From Lachnospiraceae bacterium (lineage in GTDB: Bacteria > Bacillota > Clostridia > Lachnospirales > Lachnospiraceae): DNA of 37,657 nt. A program made the position numbers and the translations under genes. The notes below the pieces were generated by a model. That model ran no database searches, was not told the origin of the DNA, and saw only the letters and a list, made by a program, of their open reading frames with translations. Below are positions 15,912-24,211 of this stretch, piece after piece (the stretch's first letter is position 1; each line of letters begins with the position of its first letter). Location: positions 1-37,657 of the forward strand of contig JAGBOC010000029.1 of the NCBI GenBank assembly GCA_017634065.1, read 5' to 3'.

Positions 15912-17090
15912 ATGGGCAAATTAATTTACATGGACAATGCAGCTACTACATTTGTAGATAAGAGAGTTCTTGATGCGATGATTCCATATCTAAGTGACAA
16001 ATGTTTCAATCCAAGTAGCATTTACGATGGTGCTCAGGATGTGCATGAGGCACTTGATAATGCAAGGGAAACTATAGCAAAATCTCTAAATGCAAGTCCA
16101 AGAGAAATATATTTTACCTCATGTGGCACAGAATCAGATAACTGGGCTATAAAAGGTGTGGCTCATGCAAATGCAGATAAAGGAAAACATTTAATCACAT
16201 CAAAGATTGAACACCATGCTGTCTTACATACTATGAAAGCACTTGAAAGAGAAGGCTTTGAAGTTACATATCTTGATGTAGACTCAAATGGTTTTGTAAG
16301 TCTTTCTGAACTTGAGAAAGCAATAAGACCAGACACGATTTTGGTTTCTATAATGTATGCAAATAATGAAATAGGAACTATAGAGCCTATAAAAGAAATT
16401 GGTGAAATCTGTCGTAAGAAAGGTGTCTACTTCCATGTTGATGCTGTGCAAGCCTATGCACATGTACCTATAGATGTAGTTGCAGAGAATATTGATATGC
16501 TTTCGGTTTCAGGACATAAGTTTAATGCTATGAAGGGCACAGGATTTTTATACATTAAAAAAGGTGTGAAGATTAATACTTTTATGGATGGTGGTGCTCA
16601 AGAGAGAAATAAAAGAGCAGGAACTGAAAATGTGGCAGGTATTGTCGGAATGGCAAAGGCTTCTGAAATTGCATTTGCAGAAATGGATAAAAGGATAAAG
16701 CATGAGATAGAAATAAGAGATTACATGATAGATAGGATACTAAAAGAAATACCTTATTCAAAACTTAATGGCGATAGAAATAAGAGACTTCCGAATAATT
16801 TGAATATCGGATTTGAGTTTATAGAAGGTGAATCAATGTTACTTGCATTAAATGATTTGGGTGTGTATGCATCATCTGGCTCTGCTTGTACATCAGGTTC
16901 ACTTGACCCATCACATGTACTTCTTGCTATTGGACTTCCGCACGAGAAGGCTCATGGGTCACTTAGACTTAGTATAAGTCATGAGACTACAATGGATGAT
17001 GCAAAATTTGTCTGCGATAACTTACCAAAAATAGTAGAGAGGCTTCGTTCTATGTCGCCATTGTACGAAGACTTCGTAAAGAATAAATAA
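15912..17090 (+). CDS. iscS: Cysteine desulfurase IscS/NifS (392 aa)
   Basis: PLP enzyme that takes sulfur from cysteine for Fe-S assembly. YMDNAATTFVDKRV at the N-terminus, PLP lysine in SVSGHKF (K203), catalytic cysteine in the SSGSACTSG loop (C326). The short active-site loop and overall sequence are NifS/IscS class I. Start at 15912 with AGGAGA at 15900; a 12-codon upstream frame lies in the promoter. iscU follows 88 nt on after a GC-rich repeat-like stretch. Confidence 0.97.
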   Translation: MGKLIYMDNAATTFVDKRVLDAMIPYLSDKCFNPSSIYDGAQDVHEALDNARETIAKSLNASPREIYFTSCGTESDNWAIKGVAHANADKGKHLITSKIEHHAVLHTMKALEREGFEVTYLDVDSNGFVSLSELEKAIRPDTILVSIMYANNEIGTIEPIKEIGEICRKKGVYFHVDAVQAYAHVPIDVVAENIDMLSVSGHKFNAMKGTGFLYIKKGVKINTFMDGGAQERNKRAGTENVAGIVGMAKASEIAFAEMDKRIKHEIEIRDYMIDRILKEIPYSKLNGDRNKRLPNNLNIGFEFIEGESMLLALNDLGVYASSGSACTSGSLDPSHVLLAIGLPHEKAHGSLRLSISHETTMDDAKFVCDNLPKIVERLRSMSPLYEDFVKNK

Positions 17091-17094
17091 GGGC

Positions 17095-17165
17095 TTGTAA
17101 AACTCGCCCGTACAATAGGGCATAAATTAGCCCGTACAACCGTAGGCGCGAGTTGCACGAGCGCA
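17095..17165 (+). repeat. GC-rich repeat-like insert between iscS and iscU
   Basis: Contains AACTCGCCCGTACAATAGGGC, TTAGCCCGTACAACCGTAGG and GGCGCGAGTTGCACGAGCGC in an otherwise AT-rich region. It resembles module A (GTAGGGGCGAGC ... GCGAGCCC) and separates genes normally only a few bases apart. Transcribed intra-operon hairpins are possible. Confidence 0.45.
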
Positions 17166-17178
17166 AAAGGAGATAATT

Positions 17179-17625
17179 ATGGCATATAGTGAAAAAGTAA
17201 AAGATCATTATAAGAATCCGAGAAATGTCGGAGAGATAGAAAATGCTTCTGGAGTTGGGACAGTTGGCAATGCAAAATGTGGAGATATAATGAGAATGTA
17301 TCTCGATATAGATGAGAATACAGGAATTATAAAAGACTGCAAGTTTAAGACATTTGGTTGTGGTGCAGCAGTTGCTACAAGTAGTATGGCAACAGAACTA
17401 GTTAAAGGAAAGACAATAGAAGAAGCTCTTAAAGTGACAAATAAAGCTGTTATGGAAGCACTTGATGGACTTCCACCAGTAAAAGTTCACTGCTCACTTT
17501 TAGCAGAACAAGCAATCCATTCGGCTCTTTGGAATTATGCAGAAAAGAAAGGCATAAAGATTGAAGGACTTGAGAAACCTGTAAATGATGTATCGGAATT
17601 AGATGATGATGACGATGAATTCTAA
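17179..17625 (+). CDS. iscU: Fe-S cluster scaffold IscU/NifU N-domain (148 aa)
   Basis: Receives sulfur from IscS and assembles [2Fe-2S]/[4Fe-4S] clusters. Three ligand cysteines: C34 (NAKCGD, with the neighbouring Asp), C61 (FGCGAAVATSS) and C105 (VKVHCSLLAEQAI). C-terminus has an acidic tail (SELDDDDDEF) beyond the IscU fold, as in clostridial NifU-like scaffolds without the Nfu domain. AAAGGAGA 8 nt upstream of the ATG. Confidence 0.96.
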   Translation: MAYSEKVKDHYKNPRNVGEIENASGVGTVGNAKCGDIMRMYLDIDENTGIIKDCKFKTFGCGAAVATSSMATELVKGKTIEEALKVTNKAVMEALDGLPPVKVHCSLLAEQAIHSALWNYAEKKGIKIEGLEKPVNDVSELDDDDDEF

Positions 17626-17654
17626 ATGTAAAACTTTATATTAGATAAAGATTA

Positions 17655-17680
17655 ATGGACCTAAATCGGGTCCATTTTAA
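17655..17680 (+). terminator. Terminator of iscS-iscU
   Basis: ATGGACC (17655-17661) / GGTCCAT (17669-17675), followed by TTTTAATTT. Confidence 0.85.
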
Positions 17681-17710
17681 TTTGCTATTTAGTACTTATC
17701 TAATCGTTAC

Positions 17711-17739
17711 TTGATATAAAAGTATTTATGTGATACAAT
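17711..17739 (+). promoter_or_regulatory. Promoter of the molybdopterin-binding protein/modABC operon
   Basis: TTGATA (17711-17716), 17-bp spacer, TACAAT (17734-17739). Confidence 0.8.
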
Positions 17740-17741
17740 AT

Positions 17742-17765
17742 CGTATATCTCACGTGAGAATAACG
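17742..17765. promoter_or_regulatory. Candidate ModE-type operator
   Basis: CGTATAT, then the perfect palindrome CTCACGTGAG, then AATAACG: a 24-bp imperfect dyad of 7+10+7, the same geometry and CGT...ACG ends as the E. coli ModE site. It starts 2 bp after the -10 box and covers the start of transcription, in front of a molybdenum operon. No modE gene is in the window. Confidence 0.5.
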
Positions 17766-17792
17766 CTCCATATTTATTCGGGAGGTAAAAAA

Positions 17793-18809
17793 ATGAAAGT
17801 TATTGATGTAGAAAAAGCAGTGGGAACAGTACTTTGTCATGATGTGACACAGATTATACCAGGGCAATATAAAGGTGCAAAGTTCAAAAAAGGGCATGTG
17901 ATTAAAGAAGAAGATATCCCTATACTTCTTTCTATGGGAAAGAAACATCTTTATGTGTATGAGATTGGTACTAATATGCTACATGAGAATGACGCATCAA
18001 AGATGCTTCGCGATATGTGCATAAATGAATATATGACAGAAAGTGAGGTGAGAGAGGGAAAGATCGAACTTACAAGCAAGATTAGGGGTTTCTTAAAAGT
18101 AGATAAAGAAAGACTTAAAAAAGTAAATCTGCAAGATGAACTTGTGATTGCAACCATAAAAGATGGTGATGTCGATGTAGGCACTAAAATAGCAGGTATG
18201 AGAGTAATACCACTTGTCATAGAGAAAGAAAAACTTGATAATGCAAAAAAAATTGTAGGAAGCGAACCACTCCTTAAAATATATCCGTATAAAATAAAAA
18301 ACTTCGGAATGATTGTGACAGGTTCGGAAGTTTATAATAAGATAATAGATGACAAGTTTTCAAAAGTAGTAGAGAATAAACTTTTGAAATATGGAGTGAC
18401 ACTTGTAAAAAAGATTTATTGTGATGATGATAAAAAGATGATAGTTGATGCTATAGAAGATTTACGAAATGAAAAAGTTGATATGATAATATGTACAGGT
18501 GGTATGTCTGTAGATCCTGATGATATGACACCAGGTGCGATTATAGAGAGTAAAGCTAAAGTAGTAACTTATGGTGCACCATTTTTGCCAGGTGCTATGG
18601 TTATGCTCTCATACTTTGATGATGATACTCCGATTTTGGGACTTCCAGGATGTGTTATGTATGCAGCAACGACTGTCTTTGATGTGCTACTTCCAAAGAT
18701 TTTAGCAAAAGTTAAATGGACAAGAGAAGAAATAGTAGAGCTTGGCTATGGTGGATTTTGTAGGCAGTGTCCTATTTGCCATTTCCCAATATGTCCATTT
18801 GGAAATTAA
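17793..18809 (+). CDS. MoeA/MogA-like molybdopterin-binding protein (338 aa)
   Basis: Contains the MoCF-biosynthesis fold: GMIVTGSEVYNKIIDDKF at ~175-192, then ICTGGMSVDPDDMTPGAI and GAPFLPGAMVML, and the LGLPGCVMYAATTVFDVLLP loop. The N-terminal half (GTVLCHDVTQIIPGQYKGAKFKKGHVI) resembles a MoeA domain. The C-terminus ends with a cysteine-rich CRQCPICHFPICPF tail that might bind metal. Not full MoeA (about 400 aa). Start at 17793 with GGAGGT 6 nt upstream; an upstream in-frame ATG overlaps the promoter. It heads the mod operon, implying a role in molybdenum cofactor handling or sensing. Confidence 0.85.
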   Translation: MKVIDVEKAVGTVLCHDVTQIIPGQYKGAKFKKGHVIKEEDIPILLSMGKKHLYVYEIGTNMLHENDASKMLRDMCINEYMTESEVREGKIELTSKIRGFLKVDKERLKKVNLQDELVIATIKDGDVDVGTKIAGMRVIPLVIEKEKLDNAKKIVGSEPLLKIYPYKIKNFGMIVTGSEVYNKIIDDKFSKVVENKLLKYGVTLVKKIYCDDDKKMIVDAIEDLRNEKVDMIICTGGMSVDPDDMTPGAIIESKAKVVTYGAPFLPGAMVMLSYFDDDTPILGLPGCVMYAATTVFDVLLPKILAKVKWTREEIVELGYGGFCRQCPICHFPICPFGN

Positions 18810-18833
18810 TATTTAGTTTAAAGGAGAAGTTTT

Positions 18834-19658
18834 ATGAAGAAGTTTTTAAGGGTAATATTTTCTACTACAATTATTTTATCATTAGTTTCTTGCACGAATT
18901 CTAAAAGTCTTGAGACTATGCAAAAAAAAGATACGGAGATAATAGTATTTGCAGCTGCATCTATGACTGAAACAATGAGTACTATTAAAGATTTATATGA
19001 AAAAGAAAACCCCAATGTCAAAATCATATGCAATTTTGACTCATCTGGGACTTTGCTTCGGCAGATTTTAGCAGGAGCAGATTGCGATATATTCATATCG
19101 GCAGCATCAAAGCAGATGAACCAACTGGATATACGTTGCGATGAAAAAGACAATAAAGACAGAAATGATTTTTTGATGGAAGGGACAAGAATTAATTTAC
19201 TAGAGAATAAAGTTGCTCTTGCAGTCCCTGATGGCAATCCCAAAGATATTAACTCATTTTCTGATTTGATTACAGATAAAGTTTCACTTCTTGCTGTTGG
19301 AAATGCTGATGTGCCAGTAGGTGCATATACAATTGAAATACTTGAGTTTCTTGGCAAAACTATTAGCGAATTTGAAAAAGAAGGGAAAATAACATATGGT
19401 TCAAATGTGAAAGAAGTGACAACTCAAGTAAAAGAAGGTCTTGTCGATGCAGGTATAATTTATGCGACTGACGCTGTATCGGCAAACCTACAAGTTGTAG
19501 ATCTTGCTACAAGTGATATGTGTAAGCAAGTTATATATCCAGTCGCATTATTAAAGGCTACAAAAAATGAGATGGAAGCAAAAAAGTTTTTAGACTATTT
19601 AACTGGTGATGATGCTATGGAGGTATTTACTTCGGTAGGATTTAGTAAAGCAAATTAA
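18834..19658 (+). CDS. modA: Molybdate ABC transporter substrate-binding lipoprotein ModA (274 aa)
   Basis: Lipoprotein signal with lipobox LVSC (Cys20). Mature part starts TEIIVFAAASMTETMSTIKD, the ModA hallmark; oxyanion-binding serines (AAS, SSGTLLRQ), LAVPDGNP, and the IIYATDA motif with the Tyr/Asp that contacts molybdate. Binds molybdate/tungstate outside the membrane and delivers it to ModB. AAGGAGA upstream; 24 nt after the molybdopterin-binding gene and 1 nt before modB. Confidence 0.96.
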   Translation: MKKFLRVIFSTTIILSLVSCTNSKSLETMQKKDTEIIVFAAASMTETMSTIKDLYEKENPNVKIICNFDSSGTLLRQILAGADCDIFISAASKQMNQLDIRCDEKDNKDRNDFLMEGTRINLLENKVALAVPDGNPKDINSFSDLITDKVSLLAVGNADVPVGAYTIEILEFLGKTISEFEKEGKITYGSNVKEVTTQVKEGLVDAGIIYATDAVSANLQVVDLATSDMCKQVIYPVALLKATKNEMEAKKFLDYLTGDDAMEVFTSVGFSKAN

Positions 19659-19659
19659 T

Positions 19660-20313
19660 ATGAGTTTTTATCCCTTATATAATTCATTAAGAATAGCAAT
19701 GATAGCAACAGTCATAATTTTCTTTTTAGGGATTATGGCTGCTTATTATGTTGCAAGACTTCCTAGACTCATTAAAGGATTACTTGATGTTTTGTTGACT
19801 TTGCCATTAGTTTTACCTCCTACTGTTGTTGGATATTTGCTATTATTAATTCTTGGTCCTAAAAGACCTCTTGGAATACTTATCTATGAATTATTTGGCA
19901 CAAAACTTGTTATGACTTGGTGGGCTTCAATACTTGCTTCGGTGGTTGTAGCATTTCCACTTATGTATAGGACTGCAAGAGGTTCATTTGAGTCATTTGA
20001 TGAGACACTTGCCTATGCAGGAAAGACACTTGGATTTAGTAATTCATATATTTTTTGGGAAATAAGAATGCCATATTGTGCTAAATCAATTATTGCAGGA
20101 GTAGTTTTATCATTTGCAAGAGCACTCGGAGAATATGGAGCGACATCAATGGTGTCAGGTTATACACCAGATAGGACTGCTACCATATCAACTACAGTTT
20201 ATCAACTGTGGAGAATTAATGATGAGTATGGAGCAGGTATTTGGGTACTTATTAATATTTTTATATCTGCAGTTTTTTTATTAATATTAAACAGCATTGA
20301 AAAGAAAAGATAG
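19660..20313 (+). CDS. modB: Molybdate ABC transporter permease ModB (217 aa)
   Basis: Five to six hydrophobic segments and the EAA-loop pattern FDETLAYAGKTLGFSNSYIFWEIRMP then ARALGEYGATSMVSG, characteristic of ModB. ATG one base after the modA stop, so translationally coupled. Start lacks its own ribosome binding site. Confidence 0.96.
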   Translation: MSFYPLYNSLRIAMIATVIIFFLGIMAAYYVARLPRLIKGLLDVLLTLPLVLPPTVVGYLLLLILGPKRPLGILIYELFGTKLVMTWWASILASVVVAFPLMYRTARGSFESFDETLAYAGKTLGFSNSYIFWEIRMPYCAKSIIAGVVLSFARALGEYGATSMVSGYTPDRTATISTTVYQLWRINDEYGAGIWVLINIFISAVFLLILNSIEKKR

Positions 20314-20335
20314 TATAATGATTTGATATTAGAAT

Positions 20336-21076
20336 ATGTTGAAAGTATGTATAAAAAAGAAAATAGATAATTTTCTACTAGATATGGATTTTGAAGTAAA
20401 TGGAAATATACTAGGTATGATAGGTGCTTCTGGTTCAGGGAAGTCACTTACATTAAAATGTATTGCAGGTATAGAAAAACCAGATGAGGGATATATAGAA
20501 CTAAATGGAAAAACATTTTTTGATAGCAATAAAAATATTAATGTAAGACCACAAAATAGAAAGGTGGCGTATCTTTTTCAGAATTATGCACTATTTCCAC
20601 AGATGACAGTAAAAAAGAATATACTTGTGTCAGTAAATAAAAAATATGAGGGCATAGAAAGAGAAAAAAAAGTTAGAGAAGTAATGTCGTTACTTCATAT
20701 AGAAGAACTTGAAAAGAAATATCCATTTGAATTATCTGGTGGAGAACAGCAGAGAGTTGCACTTGCAAGAATAATAGTTAATGAACCAGACTTTCTACTA
20801 CTTGATGAACCTTTTTCAGCCATAGATGCTTTTTTGAAGTGGAATCTTGCGAAGGAACTTAAAAATGTGCTGAAGCATATAGGTAAAGAAGTAATATTTG
20901 TTACCCATAATATTAATGAAGTATATTATTTATGTAATGATGTTTTGGTTCTCTCTTGTGGGAAGGTAGCAGAAAGAAGTAGCATAAAAGAACTGATTAA
21001 TAATCCAAAAACTGAAATTGCCAAAAATATTGTGAAATATTCAGACTTTAGTCGTGAAGAACTAGATGAGTTTTAA
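20336..21076 (+). CDS. modC: Molybdate ABC transporter ATPase ModC, short form (246 aa)
   Basis: Walker A GASGSGKS (30-37), Q-loop LFQNYALFPQMTV, signature LSGGEQQRV, Walker B FLLLDEPFSA, H-loop VTHN. It lacks the C-terminal TOBE/Mop molybdate-binding domain (E. coli ModC is 352 aa), so regulation by bound molybdate within ModC is not expected. Ribosome binding site is weak; start set by length and family alignment. Confidence 0.92.
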   Translation: MLKVCIKKKIDNFLLDMDFEVNGNILGMIGASGSGKSLTLKCIAGIEKPDEGYIELNGKTFFDSNKNINVRPQNRKVAYLFQNYALFPQMTVKKNILVSVNKKYEGIEREKKVREVMSLLHIEELEKKYPFELSGGEQQRVALARIIVNEPDFLLLDEPFSAIDAFLKWNLAKELKNVLKHIGKEVIFVTHNINEVYYLCNDVLVLSCGKVAERSSIKELINNPKTEIAKNIVKYSDFSREELDEF

Positions 21077-21090
21077 AACAACTATTTCTC

Positions 21091-21118
21091 TTGTAATATT
21101 TCAAACTTATGATATAAT
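21091..21118 (+). promoter_or_regulatory. Candidate promoter before the DUF1622 gene
   Basis: TTGTAA (21091-21096), 16-bp spacer, TATAAT (21113-21118), in a 117-nt gap. Confidence 0.55.
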
Positions 21119-21193
21119 TAGATTATTAAAGTATCTTATTTAGAAAAGTTATAATACTATTTGAGATGTCATAAATTGACGGGGAATCTAATT

Positions 21194-21559
21194 ATGGATA
21201 TAAAAAATATGATTTATTTTCTTGAGCATACTTTTCTTACAAATGTTGTGTCTATCTGCACTTTTTTGATAGATATGGCAGGAATCGTAGTTCTTATAAC
21301 GACATCAACAAAATGTTTCATTAAGTGGTTAAAGAAAGAAAATAATGTAAAACTTGATTTAGCTCAAGGAATAGCACTTGCACTCACATTTAAAATGGGT
21401 GGTGAGGTATTAAGAACTGTTGTAGTTAGAAATTGGCAGGAGTTAGGAATACTCGGTGCCATAGTGATATTAAGAGCGGCTCTCACGATTATGCTTCGTA
21501 AAGAAATAATTAGCGAATCAAAAGAACTAAATGAGATTGCTTCAAATATAATGAAATAG
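21194..21559 (+). CDS. DUF1622 membrane protein (121 aa)
   Basis: Small integral membrane protein, function unknown. Hydrophobic segments near residues 10-38 and 70-95; the block GGEVLRTVVVRNWQELGILG ... ILRAALTIMLRKEI matches the DUF1622 pattern. Start at 21194 (MDIKNMIYF) is preferred over an upstream in-frame ATG at 21161, with GGGG 8-13 nt before it. Whether it belongs to the mod or the nitrogenase-like operon is unclear. Confidence 0.8.
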   Translation: MDIKNMIYFLEHTFLTNVVSICTFLIDMAGIVVLITTSTKCFIKWLKKENNVKLDLAQGIALALTFKMGGEVLRTVVVRNWQELGILGAIVILRAALTIMLRKEIISESKELNEIASNIMK

Positions 21560-21604
21560 AATTAAATAAAATACCCTGACACTAAAGATTATTCTGAAGT
21601 GAAA

Positions 21605-21659
21605 GATATGGTAGAAGATATTATTTTATTTGCCATATCCTTCGGGGAATGGCATTTTT
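21605..21659 (+). promoter_or_regulatory. Terminator hairpin with overlapping alternative stem before the FecCD permease (possible attenuator)
   Basis: TGCCAT (21631-21636) / ATGGCA (21649-21654) with inner CC-TTCG-GG (a UUCG tetraloop) and five T: a strong terminator ending 4 nt before the permease ATG. GATATGGTA (21605-21613) can pair with TGCCATATC (21631-21639), which would destroy the terminator. Either the end of the DUF1622 transcript or a conditional attenuator. Confidence 0.55.
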
Positions 21660-21662
21660 AAT

Positions 21663-22670
21663 ATGAGTAGTAAAGAGAATAGTTTAAAAACTAATATTCT
21701 AGTGACACTTATGCTTGTAATTCTTCCAATTATGGTGTCTATCATTTGCATTGGTATGGGAAGAGTGCAGATACCTATTTCTGATATCATAAAATATTTT
21801 ACTGGGGAAGAGATACCTGCAGAGTTTAGGATTACACTTTCAAATATAAGACTTCCGAGAATTGTTGCAAACTTAGTTGTAGGGGCTTCGCTACCACTTG
21901 CTGGACTTATATTTCAATCTTACTTTTCAAATCCACTCGCCACTCCAGATACTTTAGGTGTCGCAAGTGGCTCGAGCTTTGGAGCAGCACTAGGCATATT
22001 TTTTGGATTTAATATTTTTGGTATAGAACTTACTGCATTTGCATTTGGCATAATAACAGTGATACTTACTGGTATCACAGGAATGAAGAGAGATGAATCA
22101 AAACAAACTATTATACTTGCTGGAATAATTGTAGCATCTTTATTTCAGTCTCTTATATCATTAGTTAAGTTTGTGGCAGACACAGATACAGTTTTGCCAT
22201 CAATAACTTTTTTCCTTATGGGTAGTTTTCAATCTATTGGTAAAGAGACATTATATGTCAGTATCCCAATAGTTGTGATTTGCATTTTGATTATATTTTT
22301 GCTTCGGTGGAGAATAAATCTTCTAACTGTTGATAATGATATAGCAAGAACTTTGGGAGTAAATATATCAGTGCTCCGTATGATAGTTATAATGTCAGCA
22401 ACGATAATTACTGCAGTATCAATAGCAATGGCAGGTCAGGTCGGATGGGTAGGACTTATAATACCTCATTTTTGTAGAATGCTTGTGGGGGAAAATCACA
22501 CAAGACTTGTGCCATTTACTATAAGTATAGGGATTTGTTTTATGGTTATAGTTGATACAGTTTCAAGGACACTATTTCCTGCAGAGATACCAATTTCAGT
22601 TTTAACTTCTATGATTGGCGCTCCATTTTTTATCTATATGATTAGGAGTAGAGAAGGAGTTAAACTATGA
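21663..22670 (+). CDS. FecCD-family ABC transporter permease (335 aa)
   Basis: Inner-membrane permease of a metal-chelate importer (siderophore, haem, cobalamin type). About nine to ten membrane segments; family blocks RLPRIVANLVVGASLPLAG, FSNPLATPDTLGVASGSSFG and GQVGWVGLIIPHFCRMLVG with the GENHTRLVP loop that contacts the ATPase. Start at 21663 (MSSKENSL); an upstream TTG frame runs through the terminator hairpin. No good ribosome binding site. Stop overlaps the next gene as ATGA. Confidence 0.93.
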   Translation: MSSKENSLKTNILVTLMLVILPIMVSIICIGMGRVQIPISDIIKYFTGEEIPAEFRITLSNIRLPRIVANLVVGASLPLAGLIFQSYFSNPLATPDTLGVASGSSFGAALGIFFGFNIFGIELTAFAFGIITVILTGITGMKRDESKQTIILAGIIVASLFQSLISLVKFVADTDTVLPSITFFLMGSFQSIGKETLYVSIPIVVICILIIFLLRWRINLLTVDNDIARTLGVNISVLRMIVIMSATIITAVSIAMAGQVGWVGLIIPHFCRMLVGENHTRLVPFTISIGICFMVIVDTVSRTLFPAEIPISVLTSMIGAPFFIYMIRSREGVKL

Positions 22671-23449
22671 TTTTGGAAATAAAGGATTTAAGTTTTTCAT
22701 ATAAGGACAATGCAATATTAGAAAATATTTCACTTAAACTAGAGAGCCCTTGTACCTGCTCAATACTTGGACCAAATGGCATAGGGAAAACGACTTTTAT
22801 AAAATGTCTTTTGGGGCTACTTGCAAATGTAAAAGGTGACATTTTTATAGATGAAAAAGATGTAAAGAGAATTGATAGAAAAAAGTTCTATAATATGGTG
22901 GCTTATGTAAAGCAAGGTGGTAAAGAAAACTCAATCTATAGGGTAATTGATACAATACTTCTTGGACTTGCAAGTAGCATAAATCCACTTCTTAAACCAA
23001 AAGACACTGATATAATGAAAGCCTATGCGATAATGAAGGAGTTAAATATTTTTCATTTAAAGGATAAATACGTGTCGAGACTAAGTGGTGGCGAAGCACA
23101 GATGGTTTTTATAGCAAGGGCTCTTATAAAGAATCCAGAGATTTTAATTATGGATGAACCAGAATCAAATCTTGATTATAGAAATCAAATTCTGATACTT
23201 GATATTATAAAGACTCTTGAAGAAAAAGGTAAGTTAATTATTTTTAATACTCACTATCCTGACCATGCTTTAAGATATTCTAAAAAAACTTTAATGTTAA
23301 GTGCTGGTAAAAAATATTTATTCGGTGATACTAAAGATATAATTACTAAAGAAAATATAGAAGAGACATTTAAGATAAGAGCCATAGTAGGAGAATTAAA
23401 AGATGGCGATAAAGTTTATAAAGATATAATACCTTTAGCAATAACATAG
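22667..23449 (+). CDS. FecE-family ABC transporter ATPase (260 aa)
   Basis: Walker A GPNGIGKT (35-42), Q-loop YVKQG, signature LSGGEAQ, Walker B ILIMDEPESNLD, H-loop NTHYPDHA. Pairs with the preceding permease and the lipoprotein at 26709. Overlaps the permease by 4 nt and is followed 15 nt on by the NifH-like gene. Confidence 0.95.
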   Translation: MILEIKDLSFSYKDNAILENISLKLESPCTCSILGPNGIGKTTFIKCLLGLLANVKGDIFIDEKDVKRIDRKKFYNMVAYVKQGGKENSIYRVIDTILLGLASSINPLLKPKDTDIMKAYAIMKELNIFHLKDKYVSRLSGGEAQMVFIARALIKNPEILIMDEPESNLDYRNQILILDIIKTLEEKGKLIIFNTHYPDHALRYSKKTLMLSAGKKYLFGDTKDIITKENIEETFKIRAIVGELKDGDKVYKDIIPLAIT

Positions 23450-23464
23450 GATGAAAGGATGCAT

Positions 23465-24211
23465 ATGAAAAAAATAGCGATTTATGGAAAGGGTGGTATA
23501 GGAAAATCAACCACAGTGTCTAATCTTTCAGCAACACTTGCAAGTTCTGGTAAAAAAGTAATGCAGATAGGATGTGATCCGAAGGCTGATTCAACTAGGC
23601 TTCTGACTAATGGCAAAAAAATTAAGACAGCACTTGATTTGATAAGAGATAAAAAAGATAATTTTGAATTAAAAGATATGGTTAGACTTGGCTTTAAGGA
23701 TGTTGTCTGTGCAGAAGCAGGAGGACCTACACCAGGGCTTGGATGCGCTGGAAGAGGAATTATTTGTGCACTTGAAAAGCTTGAAGAAAAAGGTGCATAT
23801 GTGAAATATAATCCTGACATTGTATTTTATGATGTTCTCGGAGATGTAGTTTGTGGTGGGTTCTCTATGCCGATGAGAAGTGGATATGCTGATAAAGTAT
23901 TTGTGGTGACATCAGGAGAAAATATGTCATTATATGCTACAGCAAATATTTGTATGGCTATAGAAAACTTTAAGGGCAGAGGCTATGCAAAACTTGGTGG
24001 CATCATATTAAATAAGAAAAATGTAAAAGATGAAGAGAAGAAAGTTAAGGAACTTTGCAAAGATTTCAAGACAAAAATTGTAGGGGTTTTGCCATATGAT
24101 GAGATAGTTCATAAGGCAGATGACCTTGATAAAACTGTGATAGAAGCATTCCCAGATAGTGATATGGCAAAAGCTTACCAGAAACTTGCAAAGGAGGTTT
24201 TAAATGCTTAA
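23465..24211 (+). CDS. NifH-like nitrogenase-family reductase (248 aa)
   Basis: ATP-dependent electron donor: a homodimer bridging one [4Fe-4S] cluster. P-loop GKGGIGKS (8-15), GCDPKADST, cluster cysteines C94 ([10 protein letters not shown]) and C130 ([12 protein letters not shown]), matching C97 and C132 of Azotobacter NifH. The Arg after GCAG (site of ADP-ribosylation in NifH) is kept. About 40 residues shorter than NifH, as in BchL/CfbC-like proteins. ATG at 23465 preferred over 23459 because GAAAGGA is then 5 nt away. Overlaps the NifD-like gene by 8 nt. Confidence 0.93.
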   Translation: MKKIAIYGKGGIGKSTTVSNLSATLASSGKKVMQIGCDPKADSTRLLTNGKKIKTALDLIRDKKDNFELKDMVRLGFKDVVCAEAGGPTPGLGCAGRGIICALEKLEEKGAYVKYNPDIVFYDVLGDVVCGGFSMPMRSGYADKVFVVTSGENMSLYATANICMAIENFKGRGYAKLGGIILNKKNVKDEEKKVKELCKDFKTKIVGVLPYDEIVHKADDLDKTVIEAFPDSDMAKAYQKLAKEVLNA

